64,000 nt of DNA. It comes from Clostridiales bacterium (lineage in GTDB: Bacteria > Bacillota > Clostridia > Christensenellales > UBA1242). The notes beneath the pieces were generated by a model. The model made no database searches. It was not told the DNA's origin and saw only the letters and a program-made list of their open reading frames with translations. The position numbers were made by a program, and so were the translations under genes. Position 1 is the stretch's first letter; each line of letters opens with the position of its first letter. Location of the stretch: positions 62,001-126,000 of the forward strand of contig DPGI01000004.1 of assembly GCA_003522085.1 (NCBI GenBank), written 5' to 3'. This document shows, one piece after another, positions 28,874 through 37,862 of this stretch.

Positions 28874-30499
28874 ATGAAAAAATTGTTTTGCAAAAGAAAC
28901 TTGATTATTGCGGGAACTGTGCTTTGCATTTTGCTGGCAATTGTTTTTGCACTTGTGTTTGGCAAAACTGATCCCACTGAAACCAACAAAAAAGCGAATG
29001 TTTTTATTTACTGCTTGGTGGCAATCGTGCTGTCGGTTGTTATGTTTGGCGCAATAATCAAAACAATTGATAAAAAGACAAAAATTTGTTTCATCATTTT
29101 GTTTTGTTTGTTTGCTTTTTGGTTGGGACTAAAAATTTTTGACAAAGTATCAGCTTTTAACGATAACAATGATTACACTTGGTATCTTTTGTATATTCCA
29201 CTGCTATTTATTCCTAGTATGTGGTTTATAACAAACAATCAAATTTATATCAAAAACAAAACATATAAAAAAGTTGTAGCAATAATTTCACTTGCAGTCT
29301 CACTGCTTTTATTTATGCTGGTTTTGACAAACGATTTTCACGAACTTGTGTTTATATTCCCAGAGGGAAGCACCGGCTCGCACCCAAGTGGATATAAATA
29401 CAACTTTGGCTATTTTATTATCTATGCCTTTATTTTCCTTGAAATTTTAACTACTATTGTGCTTTTCTACACCTTTTCAAACAAAAAAACTACCATAAAG
29501 CAAAAAATTTTGCCAAGTGTCGTTATTGCGCTAATTCTTGTTTACAGCATTTTGTATGTCGTAACAGACATTTCTGTTCCATATCTTTCAGACATGACGC
29601 TTGTTTACACAATTTTAGGCACGCTTCTTGTTTTTGTTGCATTAAAATGTGGACTCATCAAAAACAGTGGAGCATATTTTGAATTTTTTGAAACTTGCAA
29701 CGTGCCACTTGCGATAGAAAACGAAAAGCAAGATATAGAATATCAAAACATTCAATATCGAAATAAAAAAGCGAACAAAAATATGCTTGTGCAAAAGCAA
29801 AAATTGAGTTCGGGCACGCTTTTGGTGCTTGATGATGTTGGAAAGCTTAAAAACTTGCAAAAAGAACTAAAAATCGAAAATGAAAAACTTGAATACACAA
29901 ACAAAATTTTGGAAAACAAAAAAGAAATTTTGCAAAAAGAAAAACAAATAAAGCAACGCACTTTGCTTTTAGATAAGGTTGAAAAGCAGATTAAAAACAA
30001 GAAAAATGTGCTTGAAGAGTTATTAAATAGTTTGCCAGAAACAATAACCGCCGAAAACAAAAATCAAGCAAAAGAAACCTTAAATGAGATTAAAATCATT
30101 GTGGGCTACTTAAAACGAAAAACGAGTCTTATTCTTCTTGCTGAGCAAAAACAAGAAATCACAAAAGATGAATTAAAACTTTTGTTTAACGAGAGCTTTA
30201 ACGATATTAAATGGCTTGATATAAACGCAGGCATTGGGCTTGATGAAAAGCCAATCCCAGTGACCACTGCAAACAAGTTTTATGATATTTACAACGAATT
30301 GTTAACAAATATTAAAAAAGAAGACCTTGACATATGGCTGACCATCAAAAAGAGAGATGTTTGGGAGTTTGAAATTACTTTTGATGGAATAAGACTTGAA
30401 ATGCCAGAATTAAAATTGCCAAACGAATACGAAATGGAATACATTTTCACTTTGAAAGATGACAGCACAATCGTTTGTTTTAAGGAGGCAACCAAATGA
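28874..30499 (+). CDS. Multi-helix sensor protein with coiled coil and degenerate kinase-like C-terminus
   Basis: 541 residues. Residues 10-275 hold about eight hydrophobic helices (NLIIAGTVLCILLAIVFALV, VFIYCLVAIVLSVVMFGAII and so on), like the 7TM N-terminus of some clostridial histidine kinases. A small PAS-like region (about 275-335, SGAYFEFFETCNVPLAIENE) is followed by a long charged coiled coil (about 335-420). The C-terminal 120 residues resemble an ATPase-domain fold (ITVANKFYDIYNELLTNIKK in spirit) but lack the phospho-accepting HxxIG box, the N box and the G boxes. It therefore cannot be an active kinase by itself. The start has no ribosome binding site. Its stop codon overlaps the next gene by ATGA, so the two are made together and may form a heterodimer. 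Confidence 0.75.
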   Translation: MKKLFCKRNLIIAGTVLCILLAIVFALVFGKTDPTETNKKANVFIYCLVAIVLSVVMFGAIIKTIDKKTKICFIILFCLFAFWLGLKIFDKVSAFNDNNDYTWYLLYIPLLFIPSMWFITNNQIYIKNKTYKKVVAIISLAVSLLLFMLVLTNDFHELVFIFPEGSTGSHPSGYKYNFGYFIIYAFIFLEILTTIVLFYTFSNKKTTIKQKILPSVVIALILVYSILYVVTDISVPYLSDMTLVYTILGTLLVFVALKCGLIKNSGAYFEFFETCNVPLAIENEKQDIEYQNIQYRNKKANKNMLVQKQKLSSGTLLVLDDVGKLKNLQKELKIENEKLEYTNKILENKKEILQKEKQIKQRTLLLDKVEKQIKNKKNVLEELLNSLPETITAENKNQAKETLNEIKIIVGYLKRKTSLILLAEQKQEITKDELKLLFNESFNDIKWLDINAGIGLDEKPIPVTTANKFYDIYNELLTNIKKEDLDIWLTIKKRDVWEFEITFDGIRLEMPELKLPNEYEMEYIFTLKDDSTIVCFKEATK

Positions 30500-31842
30500 T
30501 TTATTTATCCATTTTAAACAACGAAATGCAGTCTCTTATGGTTGTTTTGCTGTTTGTTTCTGCCATATTTATGACAATTACATTACTTTGCGAAATGTTT
30601 TCTAACCGCAAGCTTAAATTTGACATTTTTGTTGTTTGCAGAGTTTTAAATATTGCACTTTGCGTTGTTTGGGCTTTTATATTCTTTAACTTCAAAAACA
30701 CGCCGATTTGTGAAGTTTTGGCGTATTACAGCGCTTTGGTTTTAGCGTTCGAAGTGGGGCTAATGCTTGCAAAAAAAGACTTTAAATTGGCAATAGATTT
30801 CCCATTTTTAATTATGCTTTTGCCTTTTTGGAAATATGCAAATGAAACACTTTCTGTTGTGTCTATAGTTATTGGCGTTGTCTATCTATTCGCAAAATCG
30901 CTGACAAGTTTATTAAACTATTTAATTAGACTAAAAAGCAACATCAACTATTATTCTCTAAAAGAAGCCTTAGACGAACTGAAAACCGCGGTGATGTTTG
31001 AAAGTCGGTTCAATGTGGTTTATGAGAATTTAGCGATGAAAAATTTGCTTGAAAAACTAAACATTAAACAAAACCAAAGTTCATTTGAAATTTGGCGAAA
31101 TCTTAAATCAAGGACAACAACGAAAATTATTGATGAGCAGAATATTTTGGTGTTTTTAGATAAAAAAGTATATTCATTTTCAATAATTAAACAATCAAAA
31201 ACACAAATTTATGCTTTTGATATAACAAATGAATATTTAACAACAACCGAGATTGAAAATAAACAAACCGAATTAAAAGTTAAACAAACTGAAATCCTCA
31301 AAATGATTGAAAATCTTGACGAAATTGAAAGGCAAAAAGAAGTTTTGACACTTAAAAGCAAGTTGCACGACATAATAGGGCAAAGATTGTTTATTTTACA
31401 CCACATTTTAGATGTAATAGACGAAAAGAATTTTGACCTTAATAATGTTAAAAGCTTGCTAAAAACAATGCTTGAAGAAATTGATAGCGATGAAACAAAC
31501 GAAACTCAAAACTTGCAAAATTCAATAGTTACTGCCTTTGAAATGATTGGCTTTAATATTGAAATTTCGGGTGAAATGCCAAAAGAACCATTAAAAGCGA
31601 AAGCGTTGGTTAAAATTATTCGAGAATGCGCAACAAACGCTATTCGCCATGCCAACGCAACAAAACTGTTTGTTAACATTTCAGACGACAAAATTCAAAT
31701 TTATGACAACGGAAAGTTTACAAGCAAGACTTTTGTTGAAGGGACGGGAATAAAAGGAATGCGTCTAAACTCCACCGAACTTGGAGGCGAACTTTTTGTT
31801 TCAACTCAAAATGGTTTTGAGGTTATTATTAACAAAATATGA
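30496..31842 (+). CDS. HisKA_3-type sensor histidine kinase
   Basis: 448 residues, translationally coupled to the previous sensor gene (ATGA overlap). Four or five hydrophobic helices occupy residues 10-140. A PAS-like region (150-250) and a coiled coil lead into the phospho-acceptor helix SKLHDIIGQRLFIL, with His291 as the predicted phosphorylation site. The HATPase_c domain follows with N box IIRECATNAIRHANA, the G1 box IYDNGKF and GTGIKGM. This is the DesK/LytS-like group that signals to NarL-type regulators, and the regulator at 26013-26624 is the obvious partner. The lipoprotein gene between them is the likely target or ligand-sensing part. Confidence 0.88.
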   Translation: MIYLSILNNEMQSLMVVLLFVSAIFMTITLLCEMFSNRKLKFDIFVVCRVLNIALCVVWAFIFFNFKNTPICEVLAYYSALVLAFEVGLMLAKKDFKLAIDFPFLIMLLPFWKYANETLSVVSIVIGVVYLFAKSLTSLLNYLIRLKSNINYYSLKEALDELKTAVMFESRFNVVYENLAMKNLLEKLNIKQNQSSFEIWRNLKSRTTTKIIDEQNILVFLDKKVYSFSIIKQSKTQIYAFDITNEYLTTTEIENKQTELKVKQTEILKMIENLDEIERQKEVLTLKSKLHDIIGQRLFILHHILDVIDEKNFDLNNVKSLLKTMLEEIDSDETNETQNLQNSIVTAFEMIGFNIEISGEMPKEPLKAKALVKIIRECATNAIRHANATKLFVNISDDKIQIYDNGKFTSKTFVEGTGIKGMRLNSTELGGELFVSTQNGFEVIINKI

Positions 31843-32010
31843 TATATAACAAAATCAGTTCAAAGATAAAAATGCCCCACCTTATGTTCGCAATGCGACA
31901 TAAAGGACAGGGATGTATGTTGCGCTTCTCGTCTTTGTTTTTGTCAAAATTAGCAAACTATTTTACCAAAATGCATTCAACTTCATTGAATGTAGATTTT
32001 TGGTTGGAAT

Positions 32011-32088
32011 GAGTGGACTCGCGCAGTAAAACGACTCGGAGCGGCGAGGGGAGGACACCGACCCCACCTTACCAACACACGAACCTTT
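32011..32088 (-). other. Candidate degenerate attachment-site copy of tRNA-Thr
   Basis: The patch contains AATGAGTGGA and CCCCACCTTACCAA in the same order and orientation as in the tRNA-Thr(GGU) gene at 39601-39675, where they are the 3' end and the anticodon arm. The 50 or so bases between do not form a tRNA T arm, so this is at best a decayed copy. Positions are approximate. Confidence 0.4.
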
Positions 32089-32124
32089 GCTCCAAACTTA
32101 TGCCCACACCCCAAAACCACCCAT

Positions 32125-32155
32125 AAATACTAGCACTTTCGCTAGTATTTTTTAT
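32125..32155 (+). terminator. Intrinsic terminator
   Basis: AAATACTAGC (32125-32134) pairs with GCTAGTATTT (32141-32150) around a six-base loop and is followed by T residues. Confidence 0.8.
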
Positions 32156-32381
32156 TTAGGTACACAATTTTCCAAAACCCATGTACCTAAATGTATTAAA
32201 CTCACATTTTCAGTCATTCTTTTTCTTTCCCAAACGCTTTAAAACTGCTTATAACTTTGTGGACTTTTGTAGCGGTTGCAATTATATAAATAGTCATTAA
32301 AATATTAAATTTTTAAAAATTTGATAAAAAATTAATTTTGCTAGTTTTTCTTTTATTTTTTATACAAAAATAGATTTTTTA

Positions 32382-32390
32382 TGTTATAAT
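32382..32390 (+). promoter_or_regulatory. Extended -10 promoter of the helicase gene
   Basis: TGTTATAAT with TATAAT at 32385-32390. The same ATGTTATAAT occurs at two other promoters in the window. The helicase gene's ribosome binding site AGAGGT follows. Confidence 0.65.
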
Positions 32391-32409
32391 CTGTTTAGAG
32401 GTAAAATTA

Positions 32410-34275
32410 ATGATAATATACGAAGCATTGAAAAAAGATTTTGTTGAAGATGTAAGAGAAGATGTTTTAGTAACAAAGTTGTATGATCAATATCAAGAAA
32501 AAATAGGTCAAACTTCTCTTAATGAAATTAGATCTTGGAACAACTCTTTAGTTCGAATGAGAGATGTTATTGATGATGTTGCTATACCAGATAATTCAGG
32601 AATTGCAATTGAATTCAATATACCATATACTAGCAAGCGTGTAGATTTTATTGTTTCTGGCAAAAATGAAAAAGATAACAATGCTGCAATTATTATTGAG
32701 CTAAAACAATGGGATAAAATCGAAGAAGTCGATGATAAAGATGGTATTGTAAAGACTTTTTTAGGTGGTGGAGTAAGAGAGACAACCCACCCTTCTTATC
32801 AGGCTTTTACTTATAAAAAGATGATTGAAGACTACAATAAGATTGTTCAAGATGAAAATGTGGAACTTGATCCATGTACTTATTTACATAACTACATGAG
32901 AATGCAAAATGTAGACCCTATTGAAGCTGAGGTTTATAAAGTATATACAACACAAGCTCCCGTATTTACATCGGGTGAAGGAAAACTTTTAAGAGAGTTT
33001 ATTTCAAAACACATAAAATTTGGTGATAACAAAGAAACCTTATATAAGATAGATAGTGGAAGGCTTAGACCGTCTAAATCATTGCAAGATTGTTTAACAA
33101 GTATGTTGAAAGGAAATGAAGAATTTCTTATGATTGACGACCAGAAACTTGTATACGAAAAAGCTCTTGAAATGGGAAGAAAATCATACAAAGATGGAAA
33201 CAAAAGAGTTTTGATTGTCGAAGGTGGTCCAGGTACAGGAAAATCAGTTCTAGCAATTAATTTACTTGTAAGAATGACTTCACGAGATGCTGTATGTGCC
33301 TATGTAACTAAAAATGCAGCTCCTAGAAATGTTTATTCAAAAAAATTAAAAGGTAATTTTAAACAAGCGGTTATTTCTGAACTATTTAAAGGATCTGGTA
33401 ACTTTTACGATGCCCAACCAAACACATTTGATGTAATTCTTTGCGATGAAGCACATAGATTAAATAGAAAATCTGGAATGTTTAAAAATAAGGGTGAAAA
33501 CCAAATAAAAGAAATTATTAATGCTTCCAAATTTTCAGTATTCTTTATTGATGAACACCAAAGAATACATATAGACGATGCTGGTAGTATTTCTGAAATT
33601 TATAAGTATGCCCACCTCTTTAATGCTGAAGTGGTAAAAATGGATTTAAAATCTCAGTTCAGATGTAATGGCTCAGATGGCTTTTTAGCATGGGTTGACA
33701 ATACATTGCAGATTAGAGAAACCGCAAACTTTGATGGCTTTGAGAACTACGAATTTAAAGTTGTGGATGATCCGAATGAATTGTTTGATATAATAAAAGA
33801 AAAAAACAAAATAAATAATAAATCAAGAATAGTTGCTGGTTATTGCTGGGATTGGATTGAAGATGGTAAGGATAAATCAGATGTTTATGATATAAACATA
33901 GGAAACTATCATGCTAGTTGGAATCTGGGAAATACTGCCACTTGGGCTATTGACCATAATTCAGTTGATCAAGTCGGTTGTATACATACATCTCAAGGTC
34001 TTGAGTTTGATTATGTGGGTGTTATAATCGGAGATGATATTGGCGTAGATCAAAATGGAAATGTTTACACAAACTGGCATTTTAGAGCAAAAACAGATGC
34101 TTCCGTAAAAGGTTTGAAAACCATGGAAAAATCGAACAAACAAGAAGCCGATAGAATTGGTGATGAAATTGTGAGAAACACCTATAGAACTTTACTTACA
34201 AGAGGACAAAAAGGTTGTTTCGTGTATTGTACTGATAAAAAATTTGCTGATTATTTAAAATCTCGTTTAAAATAA
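32410..34275 (+). CDS. DUF2075-type helicase with N-terminal PD-(D/E)xK-like nuclease region
   Basis: 621 residues. Residues about 60-105 contain a nuclease-like core (RVDFIVSG then AAIIIELKQW: Asp and ELK, the PD-(D/E)xK pattern). From about residue 275 a superfamily 1-type helicase follows: Walker A GGPGTGKS, Walker B DVILCDEAHRL, motif III-like SVFFIDEHQRI, an LKSQFRC motif IV region, CIHTSQGLEFDYVGVIIGDD and a C-terminal YRTLLTRGQKGCF. This matches the DUF2075 helicase family, frequent in mobile islands and thought to be defence-linked. The gene is AT-rich compared with the core genes around it. It is followed 10 bases later by a MazG-like gene with which it forms a conserved type of pair. 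Its target is unknown; dual nuclease and helicase function suggests DNA degradation. Confidence 0.85.
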   Translation: MIIYEALKKDFVEDVREDVLVTKLYDQYQEKIGQTSLNEIRSWNNSLVRMRDVIDDVAIPDNSGIAIEFNIPYTSKRVDFIVSGKNEKDNNAAIIIELKQWDKIEEVDDKDGIVKTFLGGGVRETTHPSYQAFTYKKMIEDYNKIVQDENVELDPCTYLHNYMRMQNVDPIEAEVYKVYTTQAPVFTSGEGKLLREFISKHIKFGDNKETLYKIDSGRLRPSKSLQDCLTSMLKGNEEFLMIDDQKLVYEKALEMGRKSYKDGNKRVLIVEGGPGTGKSVLAINLLVRMTSRDAVCAYVTKNAAPRNVYSKKLKGNFKQAVISELFKGSGNFYDAQPNTFDVILCDEAHRLNRKSGMFKNKGENQIKEIINASKFSVFFIDEHQRIHIDDAGSISEIYKYAHLFNAEVVKMDLKSQFRCNGSDGFLAWVDNTLQIRETANFDGFENYEFKVVDDPNELFDIIKEKNKINNKSRIVAGYCWDWIEDGKDKSDVYDINIGNYHASWNLGNTATWAIDHNSVDQVGCIHTSQGLEFDYVGVIIGDDIGVDQNGNVYTNWHFRAKTDASVKGLKTMEKSNKQEADRIGDEIVRNTYRTLLTRGQKGCFVYCTDKKFADYLKSRLK

Positions 34276-34285
34276 GGAGAATAGC

Positions 34286-34648
34286 ATGGACAATAAAACG
34301 ACTGTAGAAGATTTAAAAAATTTAGTAAAGACCTTTTGTGACCAAAGAGATTGGGATCAATTTCATAATCCAAAAGAGTTAGCAATTGGTATTTCAACAG
34401 AAGCCAATGAATTGCTTCAAATTTTTAGATTTAAAAATGAAGAACAAATGAAAGAATTAATGTCTTCAAACAAAAAGAACGAAGTACAAGAAGAATTAGC
34501 CGATGTTGTTTATTTTGCTTTGAGATTTGCTCAAATGAATGATATTGATTTATCATCAGCGATAATAGATAAGATAGAAAAAAACAATGCTAAATACCCT
34601 GTAGATAAGGCAAAGGGCTGTAATAAGAAGTACAATGAATATAAGTAA
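34286..34648 (+). CDS. MazG-like nucleotide pyrophosphohydrolase
   Basis: 120 residues after an AAGGAG site, 10 bases after the helicase gene. The all-helical MazG fold carries its metal-binding signature ISTEANELLQIF and VQEELADVVYFAL (ExxE…ExxxD type). The closest kin are single-domain dCTPase-like enzymes that hydrolyse NTPs or dNTPs to monophosphates and pyrophosphate. The pairing with a DUF2075 helicase is common in accessory islands. A role in depleting or sanitising nucleotides during phage infection is plausible but not shown. Length is that of a single domain and nothing seems to be missing. Confidence 0.85.
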   Translation: MDNKTTVEDLKNLVKTFCDQRDWDQFHNPKELAIGISTEANELLQIFRFKNEEQMKELMSSNKKNEVQEELADVVYFALRFAQMNDIDLSSAIIDKIEKNNAKYPVDKAKGCNKKYNEYK

Positions 34649-34659
34649 ATTATTACTAA

Positions 34660-34827
34660 ATTGCTACAGATTTGATTGAAGAAATTAATGGGAAATCCTA
34701 TAGTATATATGAAAGTATTGACTGGACAAAGTCAATTGATGATATTGATAAGCAGCCATACAAAAAATATAACTTTTCCCAAGAAGAAATTGACTTCATT
34801 GAAAAAACGATTAAACCTATGGAGTAA
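34660..34827 (+). pseudogene. C-terminal remnant of a lost gene
   Basis: An open frame without a start codon, bounded by TAA at 34657, reads IATDLIEEINGKSYSIYESI followed by a Lys-rich end YKKYNFSQEEIDFIEKTIKP, and stops at 34825-34827. The closing NFSQEEIDFIEKTIKP resembles the C-terminus of Eco57I-type restriction-modification or related N6-methyltransferases, from memory only. The stop codon overlaps the ATG of the next gene (TAATG), so the remnant keeps the original gene order: a lost upstream partner once coupled to the membrane protein gene. Confidence 0.6.
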
Positions 34828-37172
34828 TGATGGCTAACCAAAAGAAAGAGAAACAAGAAATTAAAACAATAAGAAATATTGGATTTTGGACTGTAAATGT
34901 AATAATGACACTAATTCTAGTGACATCTATAGTATTGGAATTATTAAATAAGAAAAATATTTATATTGATTTTCAAAACGACCAAAATATTGTTAATTCT
35001 TTGGGCGTTGCTAGTCAAATAATATCTGCAGTCGTAACCTGTATTTTATCAACTATTGGGATATCGTTCTCTCTGCAAAATAACGAATATTTCCATATAA
35101 AGGTGCGAGATATAAACGCAATGCGTGTAAGAAAGCATTACTCATATCTGTTTACCTTTTTGTTTAATTTAATATTGTTATTTGGAAATATACTTTGTTA
35201 TTGTGTAAGTTGGTATATTTTAAATATAGGGATGGGATTGATAAGTACTATATTTTGTATTACTGTTCTTATACAAGAGATACCTATACTTACTCAAAAT
35301 CAACAGGCTTATTTAGATATATTTAAAGATAGGTTCATTGTTGCTTCTTACTCTGCTAATGGAGATAGTTTTTCATCTACAGATTATTTAAGAAATGAAT
35401 TTGACAATGCTTTAGAAGATTTAATAAAACAAAAAAATTTAATTACTGTTTACGAGTACTTTACAATAAAAGACAAACCTAAATACAATAAAAAAGTTTT
35501 ACTAAAACTGTTAGACATTCAACAGTTTTTAGCATTTAAGTTAAAATATATAGATGACCAAAAAGAGTTGAATGAAATTTGCGATAATTTAAAATCCAAT
35601 ATTTTAGATGTTTTTTTGGGGGAATTAGATATTATATCAATTTTAGGAGAAAATTATCAAAATTATCAACACTATTTAACAAGAGTTGTATTTCAACTTG
35701 TAAATTGCACAGAAAAAATCGCTTCTGAAATTTCAGATGAAATAATAGACGTTATATTTTATAGAAATTTTGATAATAATGAAATTGAAAAAGAGTTTTT
35801 ACTTTCGGTATTAATTGCAATATTAACAAGTGTTACCATAAATAATAATATATTATTTCTTGAAAGCATTAAGAAGAAATATTCGACCAACTACTTTTCA
35901 TTATCATCAAATTCAGTTTCTACACTATTCTTTGCAATAATTAGTGTATATTTGTATTATTTGGTTGAGAAACAGAATGAGATTTCTTCTGGGTTGAAAA
36001 ATAAACTAACAGAATTTATAAACGAATCATATATTCGTGACAACTTTGAGTGTTTGTCATGGAGAAAATTATTTGAACAATTTGTGAGTGAATTTTCTGT
36101 CAATTACAATGAGTTAATATCCGTATGCTTAAATAATCAGTATTATTTGCGGAATATAAATTTTGGGCCATTTGCTAAAACGGTTATCTTCACTAAAAAC
36201 TTTTTAACTAACTGGTATTTAGCAATGTTATTCAATAGCGAAAGGGTATATAATTTTGATTTCGAAAAAGATTTATTTACAGAATATAATTATTACTTAA
36301 AAAATTTTGTAGAAGATAATTTTGATAATATAGAATTTAAACCAACAAAAGAATTGCAGGAAACAGCTTCTTTCTATTTGGGGGACTGTGCTACCTTTAA
36401 TTGTTTAAAAGCAACTTTACGGTCAGATTCAAATTTCTTATATTATTATAAAAGATTGGCAGAAAAAAAGCTAGACGCAGAAGCAGATGCTTGCTCTAAG
36501 GTAAACAAAGAAGATTTAGCAAATAAATATAGGCCAATTATCTGTTCAGTATTAACAAGCGATTATGGTTTTGATCAAAATATAGATTTGTCAGATGAAA
36601 AAGAAAAATGCATAACAGTTATGTCAGAAAAGACATCGCAAGCAGTTAATCAGGATGAATGTTTGACGAATGCTTTTATTGATGGGGTTTTCTACGATAT
36701 GTGGAAATCAATTAACTATGAAATTATAAAAAAAGATGATAAGTTCGATACGAATATTACTCAATTATTAAGTAAAGACATTGATAAATATACAGGATAT
36801 TTAACGGTTTGTGAATATTACCTTAGTAACGAATCTGTTAAATCTGATTTTATGTCAAAAGTAAATTCTTTGGAAAGAGTGAAAAGCAAAGTTTTAAAAG
36901 ACTTAGTTTTAATTTTAAAAGATGGATACAAATACAATATTTCTGTTAATGATTTTTTAGTAGAAGACTTAAGCGAGATGCAATTAAATAACGAGGTAGA
37001 TAAATATAAAAGAGCCGATGGACAATATGTTTATGAGGGGTTATTTTTGCCTCGTGAGAAAATCGCAAAACTGATTAATAATAAGTATGCGGTCTTTACA
37101 ATTATTTTTAAATATAAAATTGAAACATATCCTGGTGCTTTAATAAAAATAGATTTATTTCCTAAAGAATAA
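34827..37172 (+). CDS. Large membrane protein of unknown family (781 residues)
   Basis: Start at ATG 34827 or 34830 (MMANQKKEKQ); no ribosome binding site is obvious, consistent with coupling to the lost upstream gene. Four hydrophobic helices lie in the first 155 residues (about 20-40, 62-82, 107-127, 130-150). The remaining 620 residues are cytoplasmic, helical and Asn/Lys/Glu-rich, with a weak hydrophobic patch near 320-380. No catalytic motif is visible. I do not recognise the family. Location beside the helicase/MazG pair and the methyltransferase-like remnant suggests an accessory, possibly defence-related membrane effector. Base composition is lower in GC than the surrounding core genes. 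Confidence 0.6.
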   Translation: MMANQKKEKQEIKTIRNIGFWTVNVIMTLILVTSIVLELLNKKNIYIDFQNDQNIVNSLGVASQIISAVVTCILSTIGISFSLQNNEYFHIKVRDINAMRVRKHYSYLFTFLFNLILLFGNILCYCVSWYILNIGMGLISTIFCITVLIQEIPILTQNQQAYLDIFKDRFIVASYSANGDSFSSTDYLRNEFDNALEDLIKQKNLITVYEYFTIKDKPKYNKKVLLKLLDIQQFLAFKLKYIDDQKELNEICDNLKSNILDVFLGELDIISILGENYQNYQHYLTRVVFQLVNCTEKIASEISDEIIDVIFYRNFDNNEIEKEFLLSVLIAILTSVTINNNILFLESIKKKYSTNYFSLSSNSVSTLFFAIISVYLYYLVEKQNEISSGLKNKLTEFINESYIRDNFECLSWRKLFEQFVSEFSVNYNELISVCLNNQYYLRNINFGPFAKTVIFTKNFLTNWYLAMLFNSERVYNFDFEKDLFTEYNYYLKNFVEDNFDNIEFKPTKELQETASFYLGDCATFNCLKATLRSDSNFLYYYKRLAEKKLDAEADACSKVNKEDLANKYRPIICSVLTSDYGFDQNIDLSDEKEKCITVMSEKTSQAVNQDECLTNAFIDGVFYDMWKSINYEIIKKDDKFDTNITQLLSKDIDKYTGYLTVCEYYLSNESVKSDFMSKVNSLERVKSKVLKDLVLILKDGYKYNISVNDFLVEDLSEMQLNNEVDKYKRADGQYVYEGLFLPREKIAKLINNKYAVFTIIFKYKIETYPGALIKIDLFPKE

Positions 37173-37202
37173 ATGACCTGCAATAAACGCAAGTCATTTT
37201 TT
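37171..37202. terminator. Terminator after the membrane protein gene
   Basis: AAATGAC with TGC (37171-37181) pairs with GCA and GTCATTT (37189-37199) with one mismatch, followed by T residues. It lies on the stop codon of the membrane protein gene and also overlaps the end of the minus-strand remnant. Confidence 0.75.
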
Positions 37203-37376
37203 ATGTTTGAATAGTTTTTTATAGTATTCTTCTTTTTCTTCTTTTGTCATGCCATAAGTTGGGTCGTCTTTTTCATCGTAGAGATTTATTATTTCTAGAC
37301 CTTTTCTTTTGACATAATTCATAGCGAGTTTTGCACCGCTTGGGTTATGCTTTCTAATGAAATGCTCACCACCAAT
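37194..37376 (-). pseudogene. C-terminal gene fragment on the minus strand
   Basis: On the minus strand an open frame without a start reads IGGEHFIRKHNPSGAKLAMN, YVKRKGLEIINLYDEKDDPT and a basic tail YKKLFKHKK, stopping at 37196-37194. The pattern of GG, SGAKLAMNYVKRKGLEIINL is reminiscent of SLOG/DUF1273 Rossmann-like proteins of mobile elements, but I would not assign it firmly. Its 5' part is missing and the frame runs directly into the recombinase fragment on the other strand. Confidence 0.5.
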
Positions 37377-37823
37377 TTAACTGTGTTTGCTTGTATTAGT
37401 GCCTTTATTTTTGCAAATGATGATGGAAGTGTAAGAACATATTTTGGTAGTCGCAAAATCTTTGATGGTTGGAAGAAACGACATAAATTAACCAATTGCA
37501 ATATTCATTTCCACGGGCTCCGCCATACATTTTCAAATATGCTTTTTGAAATGAATGAAAATCCGAAAGTAATTCAACAACTTTTAGGACACCGTGATGT
37601 GAAAACCACAATCACTGTTTACAACTCAGTCAATAGCGAATATGTAAGAGAAGCAACCGATAGATTAAACACAAAAATTCAAGAGCACGAACAAGAGCGA
37701 GAAGTAGAAGAAGAAGTTGATGATGATGATTTATCTGATGAAGAAATAGAACTTCAAATTCGTGAACTTGAAAAATTGCAAGAACGCAAACGCAGAAGAA
37801 AAGAAAAAGATTTTGAGATGTAG
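37347..37823 (+). pseudogene. Truncated tyrosine recombinase (C-terminal half)
   Basis: The frame encodes the C-terminal catalytic half of a phage-type tyrosine recombinase: HFHGLRHTFSNMLFEM (Arg-His pair of the active site), VIQQLLGHRDVKTTITVYNS (LGH and the nucleophilic Tyr) and an acidic/basic tail. Only about the last 140 residues are present; the first 25-30 codons of the frame derive from the antisense of the neighbouring remnant, so recognisable recombinase sequence begins near 37400. The first catalytic Arg and Lys are missing. No ribosome binding site precedes it. It is the decayed integrase of the island. Confidence 0.75.
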
Positions 37824-37827
37824 AAAC

Positions 37828-37856
37828 TTGACTTTTTTAATATATTGTGATAACAT
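37828..37856 (+). promoter_or_regulatory. Retron promoter
   Basis: TTGACT (37828-37833), 17 bases, TAACAT (37851-37856). The predicted RNA start near 37863 is at the beginning of the structured retron RNA. Confidence 0.7.
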
Positions 37857-37862
37857 ATTCCT

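Larger units (their letters stand above)
31843..32409. other. Intergenic region at the left edge of the accessory island
   Basis: A 567-base stretch with no gene. It has a hairpin near 31873-31903 (CCTTATGT…ACATAAAGG), a GC-rich patch 31995-32100 with partial matches to tRNA-Thr, a clear terminator (32125-32155), a 10-base hairpin TTTAGGTACA/TGTACCTAAA (32155-32191) and an extended -10 promoter (32382-32390) for the helicase gene. Confidence 0.6.
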
